Shown piece after piece: positions 44,456 through 54,842 of a stretch of DNA of 64,000 bases (position 1 is its first letter; the number at the start of each line of letters is the position of its first letter). The notes under the pieces are model-generated. The model was not told the DNA's origin, searched no databases, and saw nothing but the letters and a program-made list of their open reading frames with translations. The DNA comes from Cordylochernes scorpioides (Eukaryota > Arthropoda > Arachnida > Pseudoscorpiones > Chernetidae). The stretch lies in the NCBI GenBank assembly GCA_030710605.1, contig CP092863.1, positions 111,473,530 through 111,537,529 of the forward strand, read 5' to 3'. Position numbers and translations under genes: made by a program.

Positions 44456-45380
44456 AGGTAAATATTCCACAACAAGTTCAGCTATAGGAGCGGTACAAGA
44501 GTAGAGGTACCTGAGAGAGACAAAGAGAGACCTACGTCACTAAACACACAAACCCCAGGACATCGATTCAGTCTCGCCACACGTGCGGACACGCGTAAAG
44601 CTTATTAGCAGGAGGCGCCGTGGACAAATATTGGGCGACACGCGTGGGGACATATGGTCCGCGCGACGGTGTTTACTAGCTCTCAATGGAGATCACATTA
44701 CCTCCCGACCTGCGGAGTCCTTCTCTTTTTATTGTACCTAATTGAAATATAATATATACATGCAAATATGGTCTTTAATCCACTTATGCAAATCAGCACG
44801 ATTTATTACTTTCCTTACCTCCCGATAAATGGCAGTTTTTGTGAAACCCCTTATTAGTCAAGTCTATACATCTTATGGATAAAATCAAAAGATCAAAATT
44901 GTTTCTTCACGTACATAATAAGAAATACACTTTCAATTTATGCAAATTTCCTGTTTCGCTAAGGCACATTCTATTTTACCCATTCTGGAATCTCTCTTTG
45001 GTGTCACTGTCCACAAAAGAAGTTTAAAAATTGAAAAATTGAAAGGTTTACTAGTTCATATTTGCTTCTTTGTGTGATATTCCTATTACATAAAAAGAGC
45101 ATATATATGTAAATAAGGTATTTTACCTACATATGCAAATTAAAATAATTAACTTTAACTGAGAAGGCAAAATCATCTTTATAATGACGCGCGATTAGCT
45201 ATACGGCCAATAATTTAGTCCACCACATAAGCAATACTTGTTTTATTTAAAAAGAAAATTCGTACATAAGCTTTTAGAAAAAAAAAAAAGACAACTGAAA
45301 TTCATATAAATACTTGCATAGGGCAATGCTCTTCTTCAAACAAAAAAGAGAGGTCAATTAGCATAAATTAAACATAAGCC
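44456..45380. other. Unassigned region, CpG-containing at its left
   Basis: 44480-44720 is of balanced composition with ACACGCGTAAAG, GGAGGCGCCGTGG and CCGCGCGACGG. The remainder is AT-rich. No frame or family is recognised. Confidence 0.35.
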
Positions 45381-45384
45381 ATTA

Positions 45385-45540
45385 GCGTCCCATATATAAA
45401 AAATTAATATAGGCATATCATATGACCGCTTGCACGATCATTTTTAGATAACAGAGCGCCATCTAGTGGAATAAAAATTAACTAAACGTTGATTTAACCT
45501 ATTTCATAATATTTGGTCACCCTCTTTTTATTTTAAGAAT
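45385..45540 (+). repeat. Hammerhead-bearing repeat, first family, left half only
   Basis: AGGCATATCATATGACCGC and GCGCCATCTAGTGG (45456-45469), then ATTTGGTCACCC. The ribozyme half is absent. Confidence 0.65.
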
Positions 45541-45879
45541 TCATTTATTAAGGAAATTCTATTATCGGAATAATTTGCTTTTGTTAATATCAAGAGGACC
45601 TGCTTTCGATAAAGTCTCAGAAAATTTGCACACTTGCTATGTAAATTGGGCTTCTCTCTGAACAGGTTGTGTTGAAGGGAAGCTACGAATATCTATGGTC
45701 AAAGTGGGGAAACGTACTTTATTGAAGGGTGAAATCAAAGGTAAAAATACAGATATCAAATTTACATTGATCATTTTGATACCTTCCATAGCTACATGTG
45801 ATTAGGAGTCTTTCTTCAGAAGACTATAACACTCTTACGTGTGATCCAAAATCCGAAATTTATATTTTTGGCTTAATCG

Positions 45880-46115
45880 TTATTATAATTTAACTACATT
45901 TGATAAGAATGGCAAAAAATATTACAAGATTCAAAATGAAACATAATAAAGGAATGGCAATACATACAGATGGCACAAGAATCTATAGGGCATGTAACAA
46001 CTGTCCTGGTGTGGAAATAACACCTACCCACATATTCTCATGTCCAGCAATGGCCGGGGGAAAATTGACATGGACCCAGAACAGCAGCTTCACACACCCA
46101 AGATAGAGAACATTG
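45880..46115 (+). pseudogene. I-clade LINE, C-terminal end
   Basis: Reads MAKNITRFKMKHNKGMAIHT, IYRACNNCPGVEITPTHIFS and CPAMAGG, the Cys/His-containing C-terminus also found in the LINE remnant at 20.1-20.9 kb. Everything upstream is missing (5' truncation). It leads directly into the tandem tail that follows. Confidence 0.7.
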
Positions 46116-46875
46116 CTGTGATCGAGATGTATGGAGACATCTGAAGCTCTTCATTGAACACGACAACAACAACAATACAGTATACACACCCAAGATAGAG
46201 AACATTGCTGTGATAGAGATGTACGGAGACATCTGAAGCTCTTCATTGGACACGACAACAATACAGTATACACACTCAAGATAGAAACATTGCTGTGATA
46301 AAGATGTATGGAGACATCTGAGGCTCTTCATTGGACACGACAACAATACAGTATACACACTCAAGATAGAAACATTGCTGTGATAAAGATGTATGGAGAC
46401 ATCTGAGGCTCTTCATTGGACACGACAACAATACAGTATACACACTCAAGATAGAAACATTGCTGTGATAAAGATGTATGGAGACATCTGAGGCTCTTCA
46501 TTGGACACGACAAAAATACAGTATACACACTCAAGATAGAAACATTGCTGTGATAAAGATGTATGGAGACATCTGAGGCTCTTCATTGAATACGACAACA
46601 ACAACAATACAGTATACCCACCCAAGATAGTGAATATTGCTGTGATGGAGATGTACAGCGACATCTGAGGCTCTTCATTGGACACGACAACAATACAGTA
46701 TACACACCCAAGATAGAAACATTGCTGTGATAGAGATGTATGGAGACATCTGAGGCTCTTCATTGGACACGACAACAACAACAATACAGTATACACACCC
46801 AAGATAGAGGAAATTGCTGTGATAGAGATGTACGGAGACATCTGAGGCTCTTCATTGGACACAACAACCACAACT
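46085..46875 (+). repeat. Tandem array of the LINE 3' end (about 85 bp x 9)
   Basis: Each unit holds ACACACCCAAGATAGAGAAC, TTGCTGTGATAGAGATGTA, CTCTTCATTGGACACGACAA and CAATACAGTAT. The unit is the last codons plus the 3' tail of the LINE, repeated about nine times. The same tail occurs once at 20.1 kb and 5.34 kb. Confidence 0.8.
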
Positions 46876-47345
46876 GAATTTGATGATATCCGGAGAGATA
46901 AATAGGCGTTGTTACCTAGTTGTAAATGACTTCGGTGTCGGCTTTTTGTATATGCAGCTTTTTATTTATTGGATAAACTGCGATTTTTAAACGAAAGAAT
47001 GTCGGCACCTGGGACAAAGGGTAGCGGCACTGTTTAACAACCCGCTCTAACGGATCTTTAAGCAAAGAGTTAAGCTATGCATAAAACCTTGTTAAACGTT
47101 TCCACAGTTTTTTTCAGAGAAGGTGCAGGTACCTTCCACATCGAATTTATCATTAATACTACCATTATGAAGAAATAAACGTTAAAGATAGAGAAGTATG
47201 GCGCTACAGAAGACCAGAACACCTGTTCGAGATCATAGAAACTGAGCAAGTTATACAGCTTTATCTAATCATGCTAATTAAAATGGGCCTAATAGATATG
47301 CTCAACGAAAAGTGTCACTAAAATTGTGTTTTAGAAGTTTTAAAT
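46876..47345. other. No recognised feature
   Basis: Mixed-composition sequence without repeat partners in the window and without a supported frame. Confidence 0.4.
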
Positions 47346-47552
47346 ATAACTCATGTGGACAAAAGGAAGTGTACCTTTTAACATGTATATATCAGGATTC
47401 AGACAATAACTCTGAAAGATATTACAGTGACCTTTATTGAAGACACACGAGATAATCAAGTGTGAAAAAATTGCCTCTGTCTCCTTAAAAATAGACAACC
47501 GGCGAACATAAAAATATGAAAATTCCTTAAGTTTTGTCCATGAGTGTATATA
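47346..47552 (+). mobile_element. TIR element (ACTCATGGACAAAAC family), single unit
   Basis: From AACTCATGTGGACAAAAGG to ATTCCTTAAGTTTTGTCC-ATGAGTG, followed by TA. One internal unit and the full unique 3' part are present. Confidence 0.75.
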
Positions 47553-47703
47553 TTTAATAAATTTAAAGCATTTCAGTAATTTGTGGGAAAAAAATTAATA
47601 ATAAAAGACATTGTTGTTATATAAAACAATGATAACATCATCAACCACTGTATTAGCCTCTTTCAATCGATAAGCTCTACTTGATTCCAGAACTTACCAT
47701 CGA

Positions 47704-47878
47704 TTTTCATCTTTTTCGGCCTGCCACTGAGTAGTGCTCCCAGTCTTAATGACAAAGGCAGACGCATTCTACTTCACCTAGTCATGATGGTTGTCAACAG
47801 ACACCTTCAAAAGTCTCAAGCTTTTCAAGCTTGACACCCTAATATGATTAAGTGGAGATAAGAAAGAAGAAGAAGAAG
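47704..47878 (+). mobile_element. Short retroposon copy 3, 5'-truncated
   Basis: Flanked by ACTTACCATCGA at 47692-47703 and 47879-47890 (12 bp). It keeps CGGCCTGCCACTGAGTAGTG onward and ends AAGAAAGAAGAAGAAGAAG, showing that the 3' tail is an (AAG)n microsatellite. Its plus orientation settles the family's polarity. Confidence 0.8.
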
Positions 47879-47890
47879 ACTTACCATCGA

Positions 47891-49090
47891 GAGTTACCTA
47901 CAGACTTATCCCTAAGAGAATTTTCACTTAAACATCTCTAGAAGCTAAGTGTGTACAGACATTGTACAAAACCTAAATCATTTTAATTCTGTTTTTTAAT
48001 TCATTTTTTCTACCCCCGCTAACTCAACAAAATATATGAATACCTATCCATCACAAAACAAATTTCGAAAAAAGCAAGAAAAAATAATCCACATGAAAAA
48101 TAACATTTTAGATGCAAATTTTTACAATTTACGTTTATTAAAAGCCATTAAGGTTATTTTGAATGAAAGTCATTTTCTTTAAAAACATTAAAAGAAATTA
48201 AAAACTAATTCAATTTTTTTTCTCTCTTTCCTTTTCTCAAGCCATTTTAGAAAAATAAATAATGGGTATACACTCGTTTGGGTGAGTTCACTTTTTTGTT
48301 TTTGTTTTGTTTTAAAGAGCTGTGTATGCCTCTCTCTACCAAATGAGAATCAAAAAAAAAAGTAATAAAAAGAATTTCTCTTCTTATTTATTATCCTTTT
48401 TTTTACATTTTTAAAATTGAAAAAAATACAATCATTTAATCGGTACTTAGCAATTTAAAAGGTGATGAGGATTGGGTGGAAAAGTTAGAGCATTTCACCA
48501 CCTGCCTCAAGTAACCGCTGGCAGAACAAAAAAAATTAGCAATTAGTTTCTTTTTTTTTTTTCAAATTTTTATGGAGGAAAAGAGTGCTTGGATTAATTT
48601 TCAAGATTTTTATTGTTATTAGTCTCCGGCTTTAATATGTAAATTATTCTGGAATTTATAAAAATAAAAATAAAAATTCGCAAATAGATTTAAATTATTT
48701 AGTTAATTTTGTAATAATATAAAGTTTGGGTGGAGTTGTGTTTGTTCCCGCTCTTTGTAAATGCGCTTATTGTTTTTTAAGGTTTTACTTTTGTTTTGTT
48801 TTTTACTCTCGATAATGTTTATTTATTTATTTTCATTTTTGTTTTGGAAAATACTTAGAGAGTTGAAGTGTTTCTAATGAATTTTTATTTATATATATGA
48901 TTTAAACGGAGATTAGAATTAAAAAAAAAAAAGTATTTCCAAATTTATCAAATGCTAATTCTTTTATTCTCTATGCTTTCAAACTTTTTGAAATTTTTTT
49001 TTTCATGAATATGCGAATTGTCCGCGAAACACTTTTTGGAAATGTAATAAATCTAGTGTTGTTTTTTATATATAAAGAGTTTGAAATATA
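47891..49090. other. AT-rich stretch without a recognised gene
   Basis: Long oligo-A/T runs; no frame or repeat family supported. Confidence 0.45.
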
Positions 49091-49098
49091 GCTACACA

Positions 49099-49304
49099 TC
49101 CACTCATAGACAGAACTTAAGGAAGTTGTACCTTTTAGTATGTATATCGGGATTGAGACAATAACTCTGTAAGATATTATAGCGACCTTTATTGAAGACA
49201 CACGAGATAACCAAATTTTAACAAAATTACCTCTGTTTCCTTAAAAAAAAAGCCGGTTACATCATAGACTTTCTACCTCCTTAAGTTTTGTCCATGAGTG
49301 TATA
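49099..49304 (+). mobile_element. TIR element (ACTCATGGACAAAAC family), single unit
   Basis: CACTCATAGACAGAACTTAAG to CTCCTTAAGTTTTGTCC-ATGAGTG|TA. One internal unit. Confidence 0.75.
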
Positions 49305-49552
49305 TCAGTTTCAAAATTATATATGTATCTGTCCCTTGTATATAAGTAACCCTTTGTATATAATTAATGTATAATTATGAAAAAGAGAAGTTCATCGAAA
49401 GTTTTTACCTTGGTGAAACGTCTAGTAAATCCCCCGGGTTTTGCCTGAATGTATTTTACCCGAGTCTATATAGAATAAAGAATTATTTTTTCATAATTCA
49501 AATAGTCATGTATAATAGTGATGATACGTTTTATTTCCGTATTGGAAATATT

Positions 49553-49774
49553 CACTCCTAGACAAAACGTAAGGAAGTAGAAAGCCTTTGATGTTGACGG
49601 TCGTCTGTTTTTTTTTTTTTTTTTGAAGAAGAAGAAGACAGAGGCTGTTCACATATGGTTATCTCGTGTGTCTTCATTAAAGATCACTGTAATATCTTTC
49701 AGAGTTATTGTCTGAGTCCAAATAAACATTGTTAAAAGGTACAACTTCCTTAAGTTGTGTCCATGAGTGGATAT
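49553..49774 (-). mobile_element. TIR element (ACTCATGGACAAAAC family), reverse copy
   Basis: CACTCCTAGACAAAACGTAAG at the left, CTTCCTTAAGTTGTGTCC-ATGAGTG at the right. The order of the unique part (oligo-T, AAGACAGAGGCTGTT, TATCTCGTGTGTC) shows minus orientation. Confidence 0.75.
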
Positions 49775-49778
49775 ACAA

Positions 49779-50038
49779 GGTAGGATCAAAAGGTTCCTAA
49801 CTTTTTTTAAATTAATTATTTATTCATAGTATAGTAATTTAAACCTTAAAAATTTCAAAATAGGAGCCTTGGTTATCTACACTTTTTTTTTTTCAAGCGT
49901 GAAAAAATCTGTTGAAATGCTAATTCAAAGTCAATATTTATAAGCTTGTTTAGCTCCACCGTCGCATTTTCAATTACTTCTAATGTCGATGAAAAGCGTC
50001 TCACTTTTAACGTCATTTTAAGTTTTGGATATACGTGT
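49779..50038 (-). pseudogene. mariner transposase, C-terminal fragment
   Basis: On the minus strand: PKLKMTLKVRRFSSTLEVI, ENATVELNKLINIDFELAF and QQIFSRLKK, typical of the mariner C-terminus after the last catalytic aspartate. The left end (CAAGGTAGGATCAAAAGGTT) looks like the transposon terminus. It is cut on the right by the Helitron at 50040. Confidence 0.55.
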
Positions 50039-50039
50039 A

Positions 50040-50459
50040 CTAGCCGAATGACCCGGGCAACGCCCGTGTTTTACCCGATTGAATGTTTTGATTCAAATAC
50101 CATTTGTTACAATTATAAATTGGCGCCTTATATAAATGCATATGTTAGTTAATAACTATAGCCTATGTGCTTTATCTGTCTATGTACTGTTGGCTTCCGT
50201 AGGCGTCTCTTACTGGGAAAAAGAAAGAGAGGATTCCATTTGGTTATTAACTAATATATGCATTTATTTAAGTTGCGACCCGCTCCAACACAATGGTTAC
50301 AAAAACGAAAAAGCGAGTGGGGTGGGGGGGAGGGGGGGGGGCAAAGGTGGCGTGATCGTAGCCGACCAATAGGAGGGCGCCATTCCAAAAAAAAAAAAAA
50401 AAAGCAAACGGTGACAGAGATGACTGATGAAGAATGACGCTCGTAACTGTATATAGAAT
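50040..50459 (-). mobile_element. Non-autonomous Helitron (GGGCGTTGCCCG family), reverse copy
   Basis: Same ends as 37622-38036: CTAG at 50040-50043, then CGAATGACCCGGGCAACGCCC. The 5' end is near 50459. It includes a G-rich tract and an A17 run. Confidence 0.8.
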
Positions 50460-51390
50460 TATGGAAATTCTCGTGGCCAGCGGGTCTCCAACAACACGGC
50501 ACATTTCGCGGTCAAAGAAATACACGTGACCCGCGTGGTTCACTACTGAGGTAATGACGAGAAAGTGTATCGGTGACAAAAGTTACTATTACGGATTATC
50601 ACACAGAATATACTAGGGCTTAAGTAAATGTAACTTGATACACAGAAAGCGTACACTCAAGAGTACAACACCACCAACAAGAAGGAAGTCAATAAAACTC
50701 GCGATTGGTAAAATAAAAACAAAACAGTACTTATCTTTATTGTAGCGTTGGTAGGGATCGGATCACACCGGGATGCGAAGAGATCCCCAGACACGGAAAA
50801 AACCACGTAGGAAAACACTTTAAGCGTCTCCACACCAATTCTCCACGCTCTAGGCCCCTCTCGCATTCCCTTAGTCCCCTCTTATATACAGACATGGCCA
50901 CATTCGTCCAATGACGTGAGAGATTGGTTCACTAACAAACGAAAACAACATTCTTCCCGCTAAAAACTGAAAATACTGAAAATGTTTGTCAATATAATTT
51001 GACATTGGTGTTTATAGACATTCGCCAGCGACACCTAGCACAGAATTCCATACAACAACAAGGATCCCTTCCAAGTCCCCAATGTATTATTCCCGTCGTA
51101 TTGCTAACGAAGCAGCTCCGTACAAATTCACGTATAAAACACCACCTCCCAGAGGTACACACGGATGTATAATAAGCGAGAATGCTAAATAATCTCAGCA
51201 CCGATAATAATGACTTCAAAAAGGAAGACTCATTAGGCGAGTCTGGGAGTAATCCAGCTTAGGGACCAAAGGGTAGATTAGAGAGGTGGTGCCATGATCT
51301 CTTCAATTAGAAACGCCGAGTTTAATTGACTTCCAACTCCCCCTGGTGGCAGTTATTTCGCCTCTAAATATACACTCCTCCACACAGGAC
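50460..51390 (-). mobile_element. Candidate LTR retroelement end (LTR plus short leader)
   Basis: On the minus strand there is TATATAAGAGG at about 50885, CTACAATAAAGATAAG (polyadenylation signal) about 140 bp downstream, and then TTGGAGACCCGCTGG near 50480, which could be a primer-binding/leader region. The upstream limit may be TGTGTGGAGGAGTG near 51385. No coding part remains; the Helitron lies against its inner end. The arrangement of signals is seen; the identity is inferred. Confidence 0.35.
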
Positions 51391-51554
51391 TCCTAGCTCG
51401 CTATACTCCCTTTGTAAGTGAGACAAGAATTCCTTTAAAATATTACACAACCTTGTATATAAAGTGAATCGAACATCTCGATTGAGTCCAATATTGACAA
51501 ATCGGAAGAGATAATCACGATAATGAGCCATACGCTTCTATTGTAAATATGAAA

Positions 51555-51770
51555 AAAAAAAGAAGCATATCCTGACCGCTCAAATGAACATTTTTAGATA
51601 ACAGAGCGCCATCTATCGGAATAAATATTAAAAAAACGTTGAATTAGTTTTATTCAATAATACTCTCTATCTATCCGGCCAACCAGATAAATCTAGAGAA
51701 ATCCAACAACGAAAGCCTTTCGGGGTGCTGGTCCTCGTCAGCGTGGTTCAGGTTGTACTTCAGCGACCAA
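51555..51770 (-). repeat. Hammerhead-bearing repeat, first family, diverged copy
   Basis: GAAGCATATCCTGACCGC at the left. On the minus strand 51748-51705 reads AACCACG-CTGACGA-GGACCAGCACCCC-GAAA-GGCTTT-CGTTGTT. Stem I pairs at six of seven positions and the core is intact, but the palindrome has changed to GGCTTT. Confidence 0.6.
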
Positions 51771-52084
51771 AAAGGATGAGGCTTCCTGTAAATATGTAAA
51801 TAGAGTTCCTATAAAATCTACATTATTGTTTCAGCCTCCTTAATGTCTAGTAAATGTGGTTAGGTCCATCAAAGAGACTCTATGCTTGAAAGCTCGACCC
51901 TTACAAGGCTTAGCTAAAATACTAGATAGGTCCTCTTGTATAATGGCACACACTCGAACATTAGCACGTAGTTCATACAAGAGAAATAAGAGTTGAACAT
52001 AAAGGAAACCCTATATGGAAACTACCATCCTGAAATACAGCCAGGGAGATGAGATTATAATCGGCACCATATAAAGTAAGAAAA

Positions 52085-52165
52085 AAAAAAAGGCATACTC
52101 CTTATCGTGATACTGAAAGTTGCTGATGGCTTGCGCCATCTATTGGAATAAATATCAAATATTCA
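52085..52165. repeat. Hammerhead-type repeat (61.8-kb form), arm fragment
   Basis: AAAAGGCATACTCCTTATCG, CTGAAAGTTGCTGATGGC and TTGCGCCATCTATTGG match 61795-61870. Confidence 0.6.
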
Positions 52166-52554
52166 TTGATTTGTAACTATAGTTTGGTGCCTGGAAGTAT
52201 TCCTGTCTTCTCAGAGTTCCCTTTCTATAGATAGTCTTTTAATTATATTGTAAGGTCTCACGGAATTGTTCATGAACTCCATACACAGGACCTTCCACTT
52301 CCCGGTCTTCCATCCAACCATCCCTTCAGTAACAGCCACTCCAGTGTTGTACAACATGTCCAAACATGATCCTCCTCTCCATGGTCTCGAGTGTCGGAAT
52401 ATTACACTGAGTAGCAATGGCTATACATGAGCTCTCGTGTTTGAAAATGATATTTTGTATATAATCTTTGTTTCACATATAAATAATGTGATAAATAATT
52501 TCCAGGAATGCTAAATATTTAAAGAAATACAAAAGTATAATAAAGTTTTATTTA

Positions 52555-53576
52555 AAAATTCTCAAAATAATCACCGTCACTATCTATACACTTGTTCCAT
52601 CTTTTTTTCCAGATATCAAAACACCTCTGAAAATCCTCATCTTTCAGGCTTTTCAAAATATTCTTCATATTCTCCTTTATTTCAGGTATTGAGTCAAATC
52701 GACGTCCTTTTAAGACTTTTTTTAATTTTAGGGTAAAGGAAAAGTCGTTGAGAGCAAGTTCAGGAGAATAGGGTGGCTGGGGTAGTAAAGCAATTCCGTG
52801 TTTAGCCAAATAGATTTGTACAGTAACGGCCGTATGTGGCCGTGCGTTGTCATGATGCAAGAGCCAATTTTTCTGATGCCAATTTTCGGGTCGTTTCTGA
52901 CGCATAGCCTCCCCTAAACGTTGCAATACATCAAGATAGTAATGTTGATTAATGGTCTGACCCTTGGGCACGAATTCATAGTGTAACAATCCCTTTACAT
53001 CAAAGCTTAAGCTTCGATTTGATCATCCTTGTTTTCTTGAATCTAGGTTCTCTAGGCTCTAGCCACTGGCTTGATTGCCTCTTAGTATCCGTACACCCAT
53101 GTTTCATCTCCCGTGATACCTTTTTGAGCCAATGGGGATCAGAATTAAACATTTCGATCATGTTTTGCACGTTTCTTTGCGATGCTCTTTCTGTTCATTC
53201 GTTAAGAGATGTGGGACAAATTTAGCCGGAAAGGTTTAAGATGCAGATCATTCTTTATGATGGTTTGGCATGTTCTAAAAGAGATATCCAAGTCTTAAGA
53301 TAGCTCTTTGATAGTTATTCTTGGGTTTTCTTTGATCGATGACTTGACTTTGAGTGCATTTTCGGGGTTTCTTATCGATAAAGGTCTGCCAGTGTGTAGA
53401 TCATCCTTGACGCTTGTTCGACCAGCTTTAAATCGTGAAAACCATTCAAATGTCTTCGGTTGTTTTAGGGCATCTTCTTTAAAAGCCTGCTTCAACACAT
53501 GAAATGATTCGGAAACTGTTTTCTCTAATATAAAGCAAAACTCTATGCAGACTCGCTGTTTTTCAATACAGTCCAT
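52555..53576 (-). pseudogene. mariner-family transposase pseudogene
   Basis: A nearly complete transposase in broken frames. N-terminus: RVCIEFCFILEKTVSESFHV, EDALKQPKTFEWFSRFKAGR, TSVKDDLHTGRPLS and ENPRITIKELS. After a degraded region come TGDETWVYGY (first catalytic box, about 53115), HYEFVPKGQTINQHYYLDVL, LLHHDNARPHTA (second box), PPYSPELALNDFSF (third box) and CIDSDGDYFENF at the end. Several stops and frameshifts lie between 52990 and 53295. Terminal inverted repeats were not identified. Confidence 0.85.
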
Positions 53577-53579
53577 ACT

Positions 53580-54250
53580 GGAGTTAGAAAATGTTCTGAT
53601 ATACTCGAGCTTATAAATTCGAAAAAAAAAAACGTGAGTGCGTGCGTCTGTGTGATCAATTTTTTTTCTACGTGTTGATAAATGTTTTATTTATAAGGTC
53701 CTTATAAAATTATTTCATTATTTTGAATATTTTACGTGATCCAGTCTCATTCCTGTAAATTATTGATCACACGTTGTATACACAAAGTTTGTTTTGTATC
53801 CTTGCTATTAATAATAAACAATATGCAAAGTTGAAAGGTTACGAATTCATCCTTCATACTATATTCAATAAGTTATTTTAACCATAACATATACAGTATA
53901 CCAAATCTCTTCTCGATCATTTTAAAGACATCTTCATTACTTAGTCTGTCACTCCATGGTACTCCCAATCATTCGACGCTTTGTGTTTTCTTTATGCAAA
54001 CTTTTATGTACTTTATGGTATAAGCATAATTCCGTCATTTATGTTTACCCTCCATGTACTCTATGGCTTATAAAAATGATTAAATTTGTAATTAATCTTT
54101 TTTGAGTAGAAATAGATTAAAATCACAACACATTATGTAGCAAAGATATCAATAATTATATTTCGAAATTCATGAATATTTTATAAGCCTCTCGCTTTTT
54201 TTTATATATGTATACACCTTAATTTGTCTTTCTATATTTATATATATGTT
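53580..54250. other. AT-rich stretch without a recognised gene
   Basis: No supported frame or repeat family; the outer parts of the mariner may lie at its left edge. Confidence 0.4.
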
Positions 54251-54254
54251 TATT

Positions 54255-54475
54255 AAAATAAAAGAAGAGAGAGGCATATTCTGACCCCACGAGCACATGT
54301 GCTTTTTAGACGGAAGAGCGCAATCTAGTGGAACAGAAATCAACTAAACATTGATTTAACCTGTTCCCCGATATATTTGGCCAACCGCAAGAAAATCCAA
54401 CCACGAACGCGTTTCGGGCTGTTGGCCTTCGTCATCGTGGTGCAGGCTGTACCTCTAAAACCAAAATTATTTTAA
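54255..54475 (-). repeat. Hammerhead-bearing repeat, first family, complete copy
   Basis: GAGGCATATTCTGACC at the left; minus-strand ribozyme segment 54441-54400 has ACCACG, ATGACGA (C to A in the core), GGCC-AACA-GCCC, GAAACGCGTT and CGTGGT. The core change should abolish cleavage. Confidence 0.7.
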
Positions 54476-54574
54476 TCCCAGAGGCTTCTTGAGAAATCAA
54501 GAAAGAGGTATTTAAGACAAAACTTGCGTAAATGCGCTGAACATTTGGGAAAAAAAGCAATTAAAAACAATAAT

Positions 54575-54800
54575 GAAAGGTCAGGCGTTGGTATTAAAAA
54601 AAGGCATAATCTGACCACGCTCACATGAGCTTTTTAGATGGCAGAGCGCCATCTAGTGGAACAAAAATGAACTAAAAAAATGTTGGTCGTAGAGGTTCAG
54701 CCTGCACCACGCTGACGAGGGCCAACAGCCCGAAGCGCGTTCATTGTTGAAATTTCTGATTTATCAAGAAAATGGGTTGGCTAAATATCATGGAACAGGC
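54575..54800 (+). repeat. Hammerhead-bearing repeat, first family, rearranged copy
   Basis: AAAAAGGCATAATCTGACC and GCGCCATCTAGTGG (54646-54659) are followed by the ribozyme half in the opposite orientation from the usual. On the plus strand 54706-54746 reads ACCACG-CTGACGA-GGGC-CAACA-GCCC-GAAG-CGCGTT. The CTGANGA and stem II are perfect, but GAAA has become GAAG. Confidence 0.65.
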
Positions 54801-54842
54801 AAAATCAATGTTTATACACTTTGAGTGTATATAAGGCATTTA

